64,000 nt of DNA from JAJDOD01 sp039024895 (GTDB lineage Bacteria; Pseudomonadota; Alphaproteobacteria; Rhodobacterales; Rhodobacteraceae), in assembly GCA_039024895.1 (NCBI GenBank), contig JBCCPJ010000019.1, forward strand, positions 3,345 to 67,344, read 5' to 3'. Shown here piece by piece: positions 34,594 through 44,298 of this stretch. Each line of letters starts with the position of its first letter. The stretch's first letter is position 1. Both the position numbers and the translations under genes were made by a program. The notes under the pieces are model-generated. The model searched no databases and was not told where the DNA came from. It worked only from the letters and a program-made list of their open reading frames with translations.

Positions 34594-37353
34594 ATGAATT
34601 TGCTTCTTTCGAAAGCCACGCACTCCTTGATAACAAGGCTTGCTGTCCTCTTACTGACGCTCGGCGGGCTGATCGCTGCTGTATTTTTAATAAGTTGGTT
34701 GGTCTTTCAGACAATTCAGGAAAACATGTCGTCCTTCAAAATGGATCGCGTCCCGCAACTTCGCGCAAGTGCGGGCATCATCTCCGCAACGGACGTGACC
34801 CGCTCCATCCTCTTGTCGGCGGTCATAGCGCAAGACCTTCCCAGTTTGGAAGGTCAAACGAAAGCGGCAGTTGCCGCCTTCGAAGACTTCAGGCAAGCGC
34901 TCGAACGGGTGTCACCGGAAGAACGCGCCCGCCTGCTTCCCATGGTCGATGAGACACAAGCAGCAGTTTCGCGCCTTTTGGAAGCGCGCGCAAAGGAACT
35001 TACGGAAACCGCAAACGTGTTGAGCGCCATAAAACTAGCGTCGGACAATGCAGGCGCGGCAAGCGTGCTGATCGCGGAAGCCAACGACAACGCGTTCTTC
35101 GATATGACACTCAGCGGCGAGCAAACAACTGAAAGTATTGATGAGACGCTGACGCGTTTGGTCGAGGAAAATTTCTATCAGTTTCAGGTGGCGCTCAGCA
35201 TCCGCGGCGAAATCAATCTCATTGCCGGGTTGGCGATAGCCTTCAACCAGGATGACGCATCCCAAATCAGCAGCATTATCGCCGATCTTCTCAGATCAGC
35301 GATTGGGCGTCTCACGGTATCGTTGGAACGAAATCAAGATGTCCCGGTCTTTGCCACTGCCTTGCCCGTCATCAGCGAGAGCCTACAGATCTTTGAGCGT
35401 GTCTTTGGCAATCAGCTCAACCGACCCAGTTCGTCGGAAATTCTGGAAGCGCGGCTCGCTGTTGACACCGTACTCTCTCCGGCGCTCGACGATATCTACT
35501 TTGAACTTATCATCGCCAATGATGACGCTAAATCGACCAATCAGGCAGCATTGGAGCGCCTTTTGCAAGTCGATGTCGAGCGGATGCGAGCGAACGCGAG
35601 CCTTGATACCGCGACGCGGTCGTTCTTTGCGGCGTTGCTTCAAGTGGCCGCAGCGCAAACGGACGGCGAATTGAACATGCGTCAAAGCGAAGTTGAGCGT
35701 ATCGCCGACGATATCATGCGCCTGAAGGCGGGCACGGAATTCGACGCGCAAGCGAACCTCTTGGCATTGGTCGCATTCGCGGACCCAGCGACCGGCGTGC
35801 GGGCGAAACGCGCCGCGTTGTTGGTTGCTCAGGCCGAAGCAACAGCCGCGACGAATGACGCCACATTGGCGGTGCAGACGATTACCGAGGAAGCTACGAC
35901 CTATGCGGAGGCCGCCTTGGTTGGCATTGAAGAGGCCGCAGGGTTTCTGTCCGGTAGCGTCGATACGGCCCTTTCGCAATTGATGGCGGTCGCCGTATTC
36001 GGCGCGTTCGTCATGCTCGTCGTGCCCGTGCTCGTTTGGGTTTTTGTTTCCCGGCCAATTGGTCGGGTCACGCTGGTCACAGAGCGCCTTGCCAGTGGCG
36101 ATTTATCAGAGATCGAAGGGTTGCCGCGCAACCAAGGCGAATTGGGGAGGCTGGCCAGCGCGCTCCATGTGTTCCGCGAGAATGCGCTGGCAAACATTGC
36201 AATGCAGGAAGAAGAACGCAAACGCGAGGTTGAGGCTGCTGCGGCGGCGAAGGAAGCGGAAGAACTGAAACGCCGCGAAGAACAACGGCGCGTCGCAGAA
36301 GAAGAGCAGCGCGCACAAGCGAAACGCGAAGATGAAGCCAAGATCGCGGCGGAGAATGAAGAGCGCCAACGAAAAGAGTTTGCCGAACAAAATGCGCGGA
36401 TGGAAGAACAGGAACTCATCGTCTCAAGCCTAGCGCAGGGACTGAACAACCTGGCTGCGGGCGACCTCACGTGCAAGATCGATAAAGTCTTTCCGGCGGC
36501 CTATGACGCGCTCCGCCTGGATTTTAATTCCGCAATCGACAACCTGGCCGAGATCGTCCTGCAACTCAAAGAAAGCTCTGAAACCATCGAAGGCAATTGC
36601 GGCGAGCTTTCCTCTGCCTCTGCCGATCTTGCGAGCCGCACCGAAAGCAATGCATCCACGCTTACCGAAACAGTCGCTTCCGTAAGCAGCCTGTCGTCGA
36701 GTGTTGCGGAAGCTGCAGAGAATGCCGGGCAAGCCTCGGCCACGATCCAAAGCGTACGCGAGCAAGCCAATCTGAACAATGAGGTCATGAAAAAGGCCAC
36801 GTCGGCGATGTCCCGTGTCCAGGAGGCATCGGGCAAGATTACCTCGATTGTCGATATCATCGATTCGATCGCCTTCCAAACCAACCTCCTCGCCCTCAAT
36901 GCCGGTGTCGAAGCCGCCCGTGCCGGAGATGCCGGTCAAGGATTTGCCGTGGTTGCGAACGAAGTACGGGTTTTGGCGCAGCGCTGCAGCGACGCTGCGA
37001 GCGAGATTGGCACCGTCGTCGAAGAAAGCGCGCGAACCGTGCATGAAGGATCAGAGTTCACCGAAAAAGCCAACGAAGCGATGTCAGCAATAAATGAAGG
37101 GATCGATGAAATTTCAACGATTGTTGACGGCATCGCACGGGCGTCGGCGGAACAGGCAAGAGGCCTGAGCGACGTGGATCAGGCCGTCCAAAACCTCGAT
37201 AGTTCCACCCAACAGAACGCGGCGATGTTCGAAGAAACGTCTGCTTCGAACCAAGTGCTCTCTACGGAGGCACATCGACTGTCAGATGTCGTGAAGTCAT
37301 TTGTCGTCCCCACTGCAGAAACTGGCGAGACGGAGTACGGCTTGGCCTCTTGA
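34594..37353 (+). CDS. methyl-accepting chemotaxis protein with TorS-like sensor region
   Basis: Inner-membrane chemoreceptor of 919 residues. TM1 lies at about 15-40 (LAVLLLTLGGLIAAVFLISW). A very long, all-helical periplasmic region of about 415 residues follows, then TM2 near 458-482 (VFGAFVMLVVPVLVWVFVS). Next come a HAMP domain (RPIGRVTLVTERLASGDLSE), a highly charged coiled-coil linker of about 70 residues rich in Glu, Lys and Arg, a second HAMP-like segment (GLNNLAAGDLTCKID), and the signalling domain with the hairpin tip QTNLLALNAGVEAARAGDAG. No C-terminal CheR-docking pentapeptide is present. The upstream binding-protein gene is its likely partner. The ATG at 34594 is preferred to an upstream TTG. 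Confidence 0.92.
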   Translation: MNLLLSKATHSLITRLAVLLLTLGGLIAAVFLISWLVFQTIQENMSSFKMDRVPQLRASAGIISATDVTRSILLSAVIAQDLPSLEGQTKAAVAAFEDFRQALERVSPEERARLLPMVDETQAAVSRLLEARAKELTETANVLSAIKLASDNAGAASVLIAEANDNAFFDMTLSGEQTTESIDETLTRLVEENFYQFQVALSIRGEINLIAGLAIAFNQDDASQISSIIADLLRSAIGRLTVSLERNQDVPVFATALPVISESLQIFERVFGNQLNRPSSSEILEARLAVDTVLSPALDDIYFELIIANDDAKSTNQAALERLLQVDVERMRANASLDTATRSFFAALLQVAAAQTDGELNMRQSEVERIADDIMRLKAGTEFDAQANLLALVAFADPATGVRAKRAALLVAQAEATAATNDATLAVQTITEEATTYAEAALVGIEEAAGFLSGSVDTALSQLMAVAVFGAFVMLVVPVLVWVFVSRPIGRVTLVTERLASGDLSEIEGLPRNQGELGRLASALHVFRENALANIAMQEEERKREVEAAAAAKEAEELKRREEQRRVAEEEQRAQAKREDEAKIAAENEERQRKEFAEQNARMEEQELIVSSLAQGLNNLAAGDLTCKIDKVFPAAYDALRLDFNSAIDNLAEIVLQLKESSETIEGNCGELSSASADLASRTESNASTLTETVASVSSLSSSVAEAAENAGQASATIQSVREQANLNNEVMKKATSAMSRVQEASGKITSIVDIIDSIAFQTNLLALNAGVEAARAGDAGQGFAVVANEVRVLAQRCSDAASEIGTVVEESARTVHEGSEFTEKANEAMSAINEGIDEISTIVDGIARASAEQARGLSDVDQAVQNLDSSTQQNAAMFEETSASNQVLSTEAHRLSDVVKSFVVPTAETGETEYGLAS

Positions 37354-37849
37354 GGTGCTGCGGGCCTGCCCTTTGACGGCTACCCGTTTCGCCACCGCGC
37401 AACGCGCTCGATGCACGTGCGCGCGTAAGCGGTGCGAAACGTCCCGTTGGCTCACAATGCGTTTCTGCATCCTTCGAGCAAGTAAAGACGTTGGAGAAGA
37501 ACCGATGCGCGCTTTTCGCACTTCGGAACATGCCGAGACCCGGTCCCGGCCGAAAGCGCGGCCGTGGCACGCCACGGCGCGGCATTGCACTACCCGACCG
37601 CATTGTGTGGCGGCAGGAACTCTACCTCCTCACCAACGAGTGTGTCTCAGGGTCAATTCTCCGCGCCGAAACAGGCGGCGCCCACAGGCTTTCGGTCAAG
37701 AACTTCGCCGATGAAACGCGCGCTGTTTTGCAATCGGAACCACTTGACAGAAACCGATCCAATTTTTGGCTAGTCGACGAAAAGGAGAACGCTATCGGTT
37801 CGCCTGTTGACTATTGTACACCGTTGCAAACGCAATTTTGTTGCCGCCA
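37354..37849. other. region between chemoreceptor and IS remnant, no firm gene
   Basis: About 500 bp. An open frame on the plus strand (37491-37952) has a fairly protein-like middle (IVWRQELYLLTNECVSGSIL) but runs into the IS element and has no clear ribosome-binding site. It may be the 3' remnant of a gene displaced by the insertion. No family is recognised. Confidence 0.5.
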
Positions 37850-38862
37850 TTACCGTCGGACAATCCAGCTGTTCAGTCCCGGTATCTGGTTGATCGGATT
37901 TAGGATGAACCGCTCAGGTTCTGATGTCCAGATTTTGCATATGTATTCGTAAGACGTGAGACCGCTCAGCGTCTTCAGCCGTCGCGCAAAGTTGTAGGCG
38001 TCCAGGAAATCGCCGAGATGACTACGCAGTTGGTCATGGCTTTCGTAGTGATACCGCTTCACTGTCGCGTCTTTGATGGTTCGGTTCAACCTTTCCACCC
38101 GGCCGTTGGTGCACGGGTTGTTGGGCTTTTTCAGACGATGCTTGATACCATTGGCATCGCAGATAAGATCGAAACGCATTTTGCGGAACGTGACGCTATC
38201 GTGGTTCCGTGGCTGCTCTGCGAACTGGATGCGACCGCCAGTGTTGCTCGAACCATTGGCGCAATCATTGGCAACTCGGTGAGAATGGTGTGGATTTTGT
38301 ATGGAACGGCTTCTAGCAGGTGTTCAAGGAACTCCTAGGCTGTTTTACGATTGGCTTTCCCAACAAGCTGGGCCACCGCGAACTTGCTGGTTCGGTCAAT
38401 GACGACAAAGAGGTAAAGCTTTCCTTCCTCGGTCCTGACGTTGGCGATATCGATATGGAAATAGCCAATCGGGTACCTCTTAAACTTCTGCCGTTTGGGC
38501 TTGCCCCCATCTATATCGGGCAGCCGAGAGATACCGTGTCGCTGAAGACAGCGATGCAATGAGGATCGCGTCAGGTGCGGGATCGACGGCTGCAAGGCAT
38601 AGAGACAGTCATCCAGCGGCAGTAATATGTGCAGCCGGAATGCCATAATCATCGCTTCCTCACCTTTGCTGAGAGTGGTTGAGCGCAGTTCCTTCGGACC
38701 AGTCTTGCCATCCGCCACCGTCTAACGCTTGTGCCACTTCGCGACCGTCTTGGGGTTAATCCCCAGCCCACGGCTCAACTCCGCGATCGACGCTTGCGAT
38801 CGCTGTATCGCTGCTCTGACAGCGTGCATGGTCGTGGCGCTGCCATAACGAACTTGTCCCAT
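37850..38862 (-). mobile_element. degenerate IS481-type transposase
   Basis: Read on the minus strand from the ATG at 38862, the sequence encodes an N-terminal helix-turn-helix (SIAELSRGLGINPKTVAKWH), then the DDE core (YPIGYFHIDIANVRTEEGKL, LFVVIDRTSKFAVAQLVG) and the C-terminal block NGRVERLNRTIKDATVKRYH. It is full length but broken by two in-frame TAG codons (38722-38724 and 38335-38337) and by a frameshift near 38225-38270. The element is therefore dead unless rescued. I could not find the terminal inverted repeats with confidence. Confidence 0.85.
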
Positions 38863-39162
38863 AGTGCTTCCTTCCATTCCAAAGAAAGGATCACGCCATC
38901 AAACCGTGGGATCAAACGCCTAGAGCGCATGGTGGAAATGCTGACCAATTGAGCATGAGAGCCCCTGTTGCAGGTTAGATCATACGCAGTTGCCACCGCC
39001 GTCATCTATTTGGAGAGTTCCCCCCGGTCGATGACGACACCTTGTTGACGGGCCGCTCCTTGCGAAACTGCGCAAGCGACGGCTTTCCGGGCGATCCAGC
39101 GGGCCAATGCAAAGCGGATTTCAAACATATGAACGGGATAGCACGGCCCATGCTGCCGCGTC
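38863..39162. other. region between IS remnant and phoB, no gene seen
   Basis: This 300-bp stretch includes the outer end of the IS element and the DNA beyond the phoB stop codon. Only shadow ORFs are present, and no terminator hairpin for the pst-pho operon could be picked out. Confidence 0.5.
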
Positions 39163-39852
39163 TCATCCGAGCGCGTATCCCGCCCCTCTCACCGTGCGCA
39201 CCGGATCGAGACCGCCATGAAGACACAACGCTTTGCGCAACCGGCCAATATGGACATCGACCGTGCGCGTATCCACGTAGATGTCACGTCCCCAAACGCG
39301 GTCCAGAAGTTGTTCGCGCGACCAAACGCGGCCAGGTTTTTCCATGAAGGTGGACAGCAGACGAAACTCGGTGGGACCAAGTTTGATCGCCGCCCCGTCT
39401 CGCGTAACGCGATGGGTTTCGGCATCGAGGATGATATCGCCGAATTCCAGCTTCTCGCCAATACTCGCGGGTCGCACCCGGCGAAGCTGCGTGCGCACGC
39501 GTGCCATCAATTCAATGACGGAGTAGGGCTTGATCACATAATCATCCGCGCCGGTCTCCAGCCCACGCACCCGGTCCGCCTCTTCCGAGCGCGCCGTGAG
39601 CATGATGACGGGAATTTTGCGCGTACCGATATTTGACTTGAGCCGCCGGCAGATCTCGATGCCGGAGACGCCGGGCAGCATCCAGTCGAGAATGATAACG
39701 TCGGGCTGGGTCTCATCGACCATCATGAGCGCATCATCGCCGGTTTCGGCCTTGGCGACATCAAACCCTTCAGCTTCAAGATTATAAGCCAGCACCTCGC
39801 GCTGCGCGGGCTCATCTTCAACCACAAGCACATGGGGTTGATCAGCGGACAT
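39163..39852 (-). CDS. phoB: PhoB phosphate response regulator
   Basis: DNA-binding response regulator of the phosphate regulon, 229 residues. The receiver domain carries the acidic pocket VVEDE and the phosphoacceptor D56 in VIILDWMLPG, with the conserved lysine in DDYVIKPYS. The winged-helix OmpR/PhoB domain follows, with REQLLDRVWGRDIYVDTRTV and DVHIGRLRKAL. It is the last gene of the operon. Its target boxes are seen before pstS. Confidence 0.96.
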   Translation of the reverse strand: MSADQPHVLVVEDEPAQREVLAYNLEAEGFDVAKAETGDDALMMVDETQPDVIILDWMLPGVSGIEICRRLKSNIGTRKIPVIMLTARSEEADRVRGLETGADDYVIKPYSVIELMARVRTQLRRVRPASIGEKLEFGDIILDAETHRVTRDGAAIKLGPTEFRLLSTFMEKPGRVWSREQLLDRVWGRDIYVDTRTVDVHIGRLRKALCLHGGLDPVRTVRGAGYALG

Positions 39853-39856
39853 GATC

Positions 39857-40567
39857 CTAACTTTCCTCTGTCATGTAAGGCGTTTCATCTTGTTTGTTCC
39901 GCGCCTCGTCCGGCATTTCCCCGGACACGAGATAGATCACCTGCTCAGCGATGCTCGTGACATGATCGCCCATCCGTTCGCAGTTCTTGGCCACGAAATG
40001 AAGGTGCATGCAGGGTGTAATATTGCGCGGGTCTTCCATCATATGGGTCAGCAACTCACGGAACAGCGCGTTGTAGAGCTGGTCCACATCTTCGTCCCGT
40101 TCAATCACCTGCAGCGCGAGATCGGCGTCCCGCTGAATATAGCTGTCGAGCGCGTCCTTCAGCATATGCTGCACCTCGCGGGCGAGCTTCCGGATCGAAA
40201 CGCTGGCGCTGCCAACGGGGGGCGTTTCAGCGAGTACCGTCGTGCGCTTGGCCATGTTCTTGGCATAGTCGCCGCACCGTTCCAGATTGGCGCTGATCTT
40301 GATCACCGTCATCACGGTGCGCAGATCGGTTGCGGTAGGTGCCCGCAGCGCAATGACGCGCGTGGCTTCTTCGTTGACCTGTTCCTCCAGCGCATCGATG
40401 GCCTTGTCGCCGTTTCGGACGGCATCGGCCATTTCTAGGTCGCGACGCTCCAGGGCTTCGGCCCCGTTCAGGATCGAGGCTTCGACGAGCCCGCCCATTT
40501 TCATGAGCATGGCCTGAATGGCCTCAAGATCCCTGTCAAAAACAGACGCGATATGGGGATCGTTCAT
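39857..40567 (-). CDS. phoU: PhoU phosphate-signalling protein
   Basis: Helical-bundle protein of 236 residues that links the PstSCAB transporter to PhoR and keeps the regulon off under high phosphate. Two PhoU repeats are visible, with the metal-cluster-type motifs in SANLERCGDYAKNMAKR and FVAKNCERMGDHVTSIAEQV. It lies between pstB and phoB, with 4 bp before phoB. Confidence 0.95.
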   Translation of the reverse strand: MNDPHIASVFDRDLEAIQAMLMKMGGLVEASILNGAEALERRDLEMADAVRNGDKAIDALEEQVNEEATRVIALRAPTATDLRTVMTVIKISANLERCGDYAKNMAKRTTVLAETPPVGSASVSIRKLAREVQHMLKDALDSYIQRDADLALQVIERDEDVDQLYNALFRELLTHMMEDPRNITPCMHLHFVAKNCERMGDHVTSIAEQVIYLVSGEMPDEARNKQDETPYMTEES

Positions 40568-40581
40568 CGTTCTAATGCTCC

Positions 40582-41379
40582 CTACCCAATCCGACCGGTG
40601 ATGTAGCTTTCGGTCCGGCTGTCATCAGGGTTTGTGAAAATCTTGCCGGTTTCCCCATATTCGACAAGGTCGCCGAGATGGAAAAAGGCGGTCTTCTGGC
40701 TAACGCGCGCCGCTTGTTGCATCGAGTGCGTGACGATCACGACGGAATAGTTCTGGCGCAATTCGTCGATCAGTTCTTCGACTTGGGCGGTGGCAATCGG
40801 ATCGAGCGCCGAACACGGTTCGTCCATCAACAAAACTTCGGGCTGCGTGGCCACGGCGCGGGCAATGCAAAGACGTTGCTGTTGGCCGCCGGAGAGGCCG
40901 GTGCCCGGCGCATCGAGGCGGTCTTTCACCTCGTCCCAGATGGCACCGCGACGGAGCGATTTCTCCACGATTTCGTCAAGCTCCGCCTTGTTCTTGGCAA
41001 GACCATGGATGCGCGGGCCATAGGCGACATTGTCGTAGATGGATTTTGGGAACGGATTGGGCTTTTGAAACACCATGCCGACCTTGGCGCGTAGCTGCAC
41101 GGGGTCCACGCGCTTGTCATAGATATCTTCGTCGTCGAGGTGGATGTCGCCCGTCACCCGACAAATAGGGATCGTGTCGTTCATCCGGTTCAGGCAACGC
41201 AGGAACGTGGACTTGCCACATCCTGACGGACCGATAAAGGCGGTGACGGTTTTGTCATCGATGTCGACGGACACATCCTTGATGGCATGGTTGTCGCCGT
41301 AGTAAACGTCGACGCCTTTGGCGTGGATCTTAGTGTCATTCATGCCGGATGTCCGTTGGATTATGCGCATATCGTTCAT
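40582..41379 (-). CDS. pstB: PstB, phosphate ABC transporter ATPase
   Basis: ATPase subunit of the high-affinity phosphate importer, 265 residues. Walker A GPSGCGKST, signature LSGGQQQRLCIARA and Walker B VLLMDEPCSALDP are all present, together with the PstB-typical FQKPNPFPKSIYDNVAYGPR. The start at 41379 (MNDMRIIQRTSGM) follows GAGGGACGACCC; a shorter start at MNDTKIHAKG is possible. Confidence 0.97.
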   Translation of the reverse strand: MNDMRIIQRTSGMNDTKIHAKGVDVYYGDNHAIKDVSVDIDDKTVTAFIGPSGCGKSTFLRCLNRMNDTIPICRVTGDIHLDDEDIYDKRVDPVQLRAKVGMVFQKPNPFPKSIYDNVAYGPRIHGLAKNKAELDEIVEKSLRRGAIWDEVKDRLDAPGTGLSGGQQQRLCIARAVATQPEVLLMDEPCSALDPIATAQVEELIDELRQNYSVVIVTHSMQQAARVSQKTAFFHLGDLVEYGETGKIFTNPDDSRTESYITGRIG

Positions 41380-41392
41380 GGGTCGTCCCTCT

Positions 41393-42745
41393 TTACCAGC
41401 GGCGCTCAAAGCGACGACGAAGGATGATGGCGATTGTATTCATCGCGAGCAGGAAGACCAGCAGGACGATGATGGCACCGGACGCGCGTTCAACAAAGGC
41501 GGGGTCGGCGCGCTGTGTCCAGTTATAAACCTGCACGGGCAAGGCGGAGGCGGGATCGAAGAACCCCTCAGGTGGGCCTGATGGGTACTCGCGCACGAAA
41601 GCGACCATGCCGATTAAAAGGAGTGGCGCGGTTTCTCCCAACGCTTGGGCGAGGCCAATGATCGTGCCGGTCAGAATGCCAGGCATCGCGAGCGGCAGGA
41701 CATGGTGAAACACCGTTTGCATCTTTGAGGCGCCGACCCCAAGGGCCGCTTCCCGTATCGAGGGCGGAACCGCCTTCAGCGACGCGCGGGTGGCGATGAT
41801 GATGGTGGGCAATGTCATCAACGTCAGGACGAGGCCACCAACGACTGGCGCCGATTGCGGCAAACCGGCGAAGTTGATGAAAATCGCAAGACCCAGGATA
41901 CCAAACACGATGGACGGCACCGCCGCTAGGTTTGAAATGTTCACCTCGATCAAGTCGGTCCAACGGTTCTTCGGCGCGAATTCCTCCAGATAGATCGAGG
42001 CGGCAACACCAATAGGCAACGCCAGAACCAACACGATAATCATCATGTAAAGCGACCCCATGATCGCCACGCCGAGGCCGGAGACTTCGGGACGGTTTTC
42101 GGAGGCATCGGGCCAGATGAGAAAGTTCCAGTTGAACCGCGTCTCCAGCGCGCCCTGCGCCTTCAGAACATCTGCCAGTTGCAGCTGTTCGGGCGATATA
42201 TTCGCGTCGCGTACGGCGCTTTCCATGGTAACGCGGCCTTTGTAGTAGCCGTCGATGCGCCCGCTCGCCACAAATTCGAAGGTACGGGTTTCCCCTACAA
42301 CGTCCGGGTTGGCGAGCACAAAATTCCGCATTTGCGCGGCGGCTTCCTTTGAGATCAGTGTATCGGGTTTTTCGAGACCGTCGATCTCAATGCCAAGGTC
42401 CGCGATTTTCTTCTCCAAGGCCGCTTTGATCAGGGGTGTGTACCCGAAGGTTGAGACCTTTTTCATCTCCTCCGGATCGCGGTTGCCGGTCTTGTCGAGC
42501 TTTTCCTCCAGAAGTTCCACGTCGAGCGTGACGAAGGTCTGATAGAAGGCGCCCGACCCATTTCGGATGATAGACGACAAGAGAAAGACCAGCGCGAGGA
42601 CGGCAATCGTGATCGCGATGATGCCGTAAATCTTGAAACGCTCTTCCGCCGCGTTCCGTTTCTTGGTGCGGGCATCAAGGTCAAGGATGGAGGATTTTCG
42701 CGGCGGCGCGCCGTCCGAAGGGGCGCTTGCGGTCATATCCGTCAT
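41393..42745 (-). CDS. pstA: PstA, phosphate ABC transporter permease
   Basis: Inner-membrane permease of the phosphate importer, 450 residues. It is longer than E. coli PstA because of an N-terminal extension and a large periplasmic section between TM1 (near 35-60) and the permease core. The core begins near LGVAIMGSLYMMIIVLVLAL and contains the EAA loop REAALGVGASKMQTVFHHVL. Its ATG overlaps the pstC stop codon by four bases. Confidence 0.94.
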   Translation of the reverse strand: MTDMTASAPSDGAPPRKSSILDLDARTKKRNAAEERFKIYGIIAITIAVLALVFLLSSIIRNGSGAFYQTFVTLDVELLEEKLDKTGNRDPEEMKKVSTFGYTPLIKAALEKKIADLGIEIDGLEKPDTLISKEAAAQMRNFVLANPDVVGETRTFEFVASGRIDGYYKGRVTMESAVRDANISPEQLQLADVLKAQGALETRFNWNFLIWPDASENRPEVSGLGVAIMGSLYMMIIVLVLALPIGVAASIYLEEFAPKNRWTDLIEVNISNLAAVPSIVFGILGLAIFINFAGLPQSAPVVGGLVLTLMTLPTIIIATRASLKAVPPSIREAALGVGASKMQTVFHHVLPLAMPGILTGTIIGLAQALGETAPLLLIGMVAFVREYPSGPPEGFFDPASALPVQVYNWTQRADPAFVERASGAIIVLLVFLLAMNTIAIILRRRFERRW

Positions 42746-44223
42746 TCATACTGCTCCCGGTAGCGGCGGACGATCCAGAGGGCGAGCACGTTGAGGGCAA
42801 GCGTGATCACGAAGAGCGTCAAGCCAAGGGCGAAGGCAACCAGCGTTTCTGGCGAGGCAAAATCGGTATCCCCCGTCAGTTGGCTTACGATTTTGACCGT
42901 TACCGTGGTCATGGCCTCAAAGGGGTTCACCAGTTCACCAAGCCCGCGATTGAACTGCGCGGCGGCGGCCCCTGCCCCAAGGACAACAATCATGGTCTCA
43001 CCGATGGCCCGAGACGCCGCGAGCAAAACGGCGCCGACAATCCCGGGCAGCGCAGCCGGTATGATAACCTGTCGGATCGTCTCCGATTGCGTCGCGCCGA
43101 GACCATAGGAACCATCCCGCATGGATTGCGGCACCGCATTGATAATATCGTCGGACAGCGACGAAACAAAAGGAACGAGCATGATGCCCATCACCAAGCC
43201 AGCCGTCATGACGCTGGAAGAGCTTTCCCCGAGGCCGAGCGGTTGGGCGAAGTAATCCCGCAGCATGGGGCCGACGGTTATGAGCGCAAAAAGGCCGTAG
43301 ACGATGGTTGGAATGCCCGCAAGGATTTCGATCAGCGGTTTGGCAACAGAGCGCACACGGTTGGAAGCATACTCCGACAGGTAGATCGCGGCATAGAGGC
43401 CGATGGGCACAGCGACCAAAAGCGCCACGATGGAGATGTAAAGCGTGCCCCAAAGCAATGGCAGGATCGCCAGTTCACTGTCGCCCCGGAAGTCCGGCGC
43501 CCAAACGGTTCCGAAGAAGAAGTCCTGCCACGGATGATCGCCGAAGAAGTTTCGCGTCTCGAACAGCATCGAAAGAACAATGCCAACCGTCGTCAGAATG
43601 GCGATAGAGGCCGCACCGATCAGGATCAGAAGGATACCGTTTTCGACCGTATTGCGCGCACGGAAATCCTTGTTGGTCAGCATGTATGACACGGCAAAAC
43701 CGCCAAGCCCTGCCAGCAGGACCGCGAGCCACATCAGACGGCCGCCCCAGTTTGACAGGACGCGGTAGCGCTGCGCTGCATCGAGAACAGCGGGTTCCAC
43801 GTTGGAGCCAAGCGCGACACCGACCTCGCCAAGCCGCTCACGCACATTGGTAAGTTCGCTGCGCATGGAGGTCACGTCGTCTTCGGACATCCGGCCCGTA
43901 TTGACCAGAATGTTCAGGCCGTCCGCAACCCGGCGTACGTCGGTCATGACAAGGTTCAGGTTCGCGCCGTCGGAAATGGCGCCATCGGGGATCAGGCCAG
44001 ATACGCGATTTTCAATGAAGAGCGGCTGCAAAAGCAGCCAAACAACAAGAAGGCCAAAGGCCGGGGTGACGACGGTCAGGAACACATTCCAACCGTAATA
44101 GGATGGCAAAGAATGCAGCCCCCGGATGTTGCCGTCTGCCGATGACAGCGCACGGGCGCGGCCCATCATGTAGCCGAGAGTTGCGACCGCCAGAACGATC
44201 AGGATCAGCCAGTAAAGCGGCAT
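42742..44223 (-). CDS. pstC: PstC, phosphate ABC transporter permease
   Basis: Partner permease of PstA, 493 residues. It has an N-terminal membrane segment (YWLILIVLAVATLGYMMGRA), another near residue 45, and a periplasmic loop of about 90 residues before the transport core. The core includes YISIVALLVAVPIGLYAAIY, VKPLIEILAGIPTIVYGLFA-like sequence, and the EAA loop RDGSYGLGATQSETIRQV. The long form is common in alphaproteobacteria. Confidence 0.95.
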   Translation of the reverse strand: MPLYWLILIVLAVATLGYMMGRARALSSADGNIRGLHSLPSYYGWNVFLTVVTPAFGLLVVWLLLQPLFIENRVSGLIPDGAISDGANLNLVMTDVRRVADGLNILVNTGRMSEDDVTSMRSELTNVRERLGEVGVALGSNVEPAVLDAAQRYRVLSNWGGRLMWLAVLLAGLGGFAVSYMLTNKDFRARNTVENGILLILIGAASIAILTTVGIVLSMLFETRNFFGDHPWQDFFFGTVWAPDFRGDSELAILPLLWGTLYISIVALLVAVPIGLYAAIYLSEYASNRVRSVAKPLIEILAGIPTIVYGLFALITVGPMLRDYFAQPLGLGESSSSVMTAGLVMGIMLVPFVSSLSDDIINAVPQSMRDGSYGLGATQSETIRQVIIPAALPGIVGAVLLAASRAIGETMIVVLGAGAAAAQFNRGLGELVNPFEAMTTVTVKIVSQLTGDTDFASPETLVAFALGLTLFVITLALNVLALWIVRRYREQYE

Positions 44224-44257
44224 ACCACCCCTACCCCATTGAGTGCCTCAGACATGA

Positions 44258-44279
44258 AGGGGCGGCATCGACCGCCCCT
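44258..44279 (-). promoter_or_regulatory. intercistronic hairpin between pstS and pstC
   Basis: AGGGGCGG and CCGCCCCT form a perfect 8-bp stem with a six-base loop, located 19 bp after the pstS stop codon. No T run follows. It probably protects the abundant pstS message or partly attenuates transcription into pstCAB. Confidence 0.6.
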
Positions 44280-44298
44280 CTAATTTGAAAGGGCGGGA

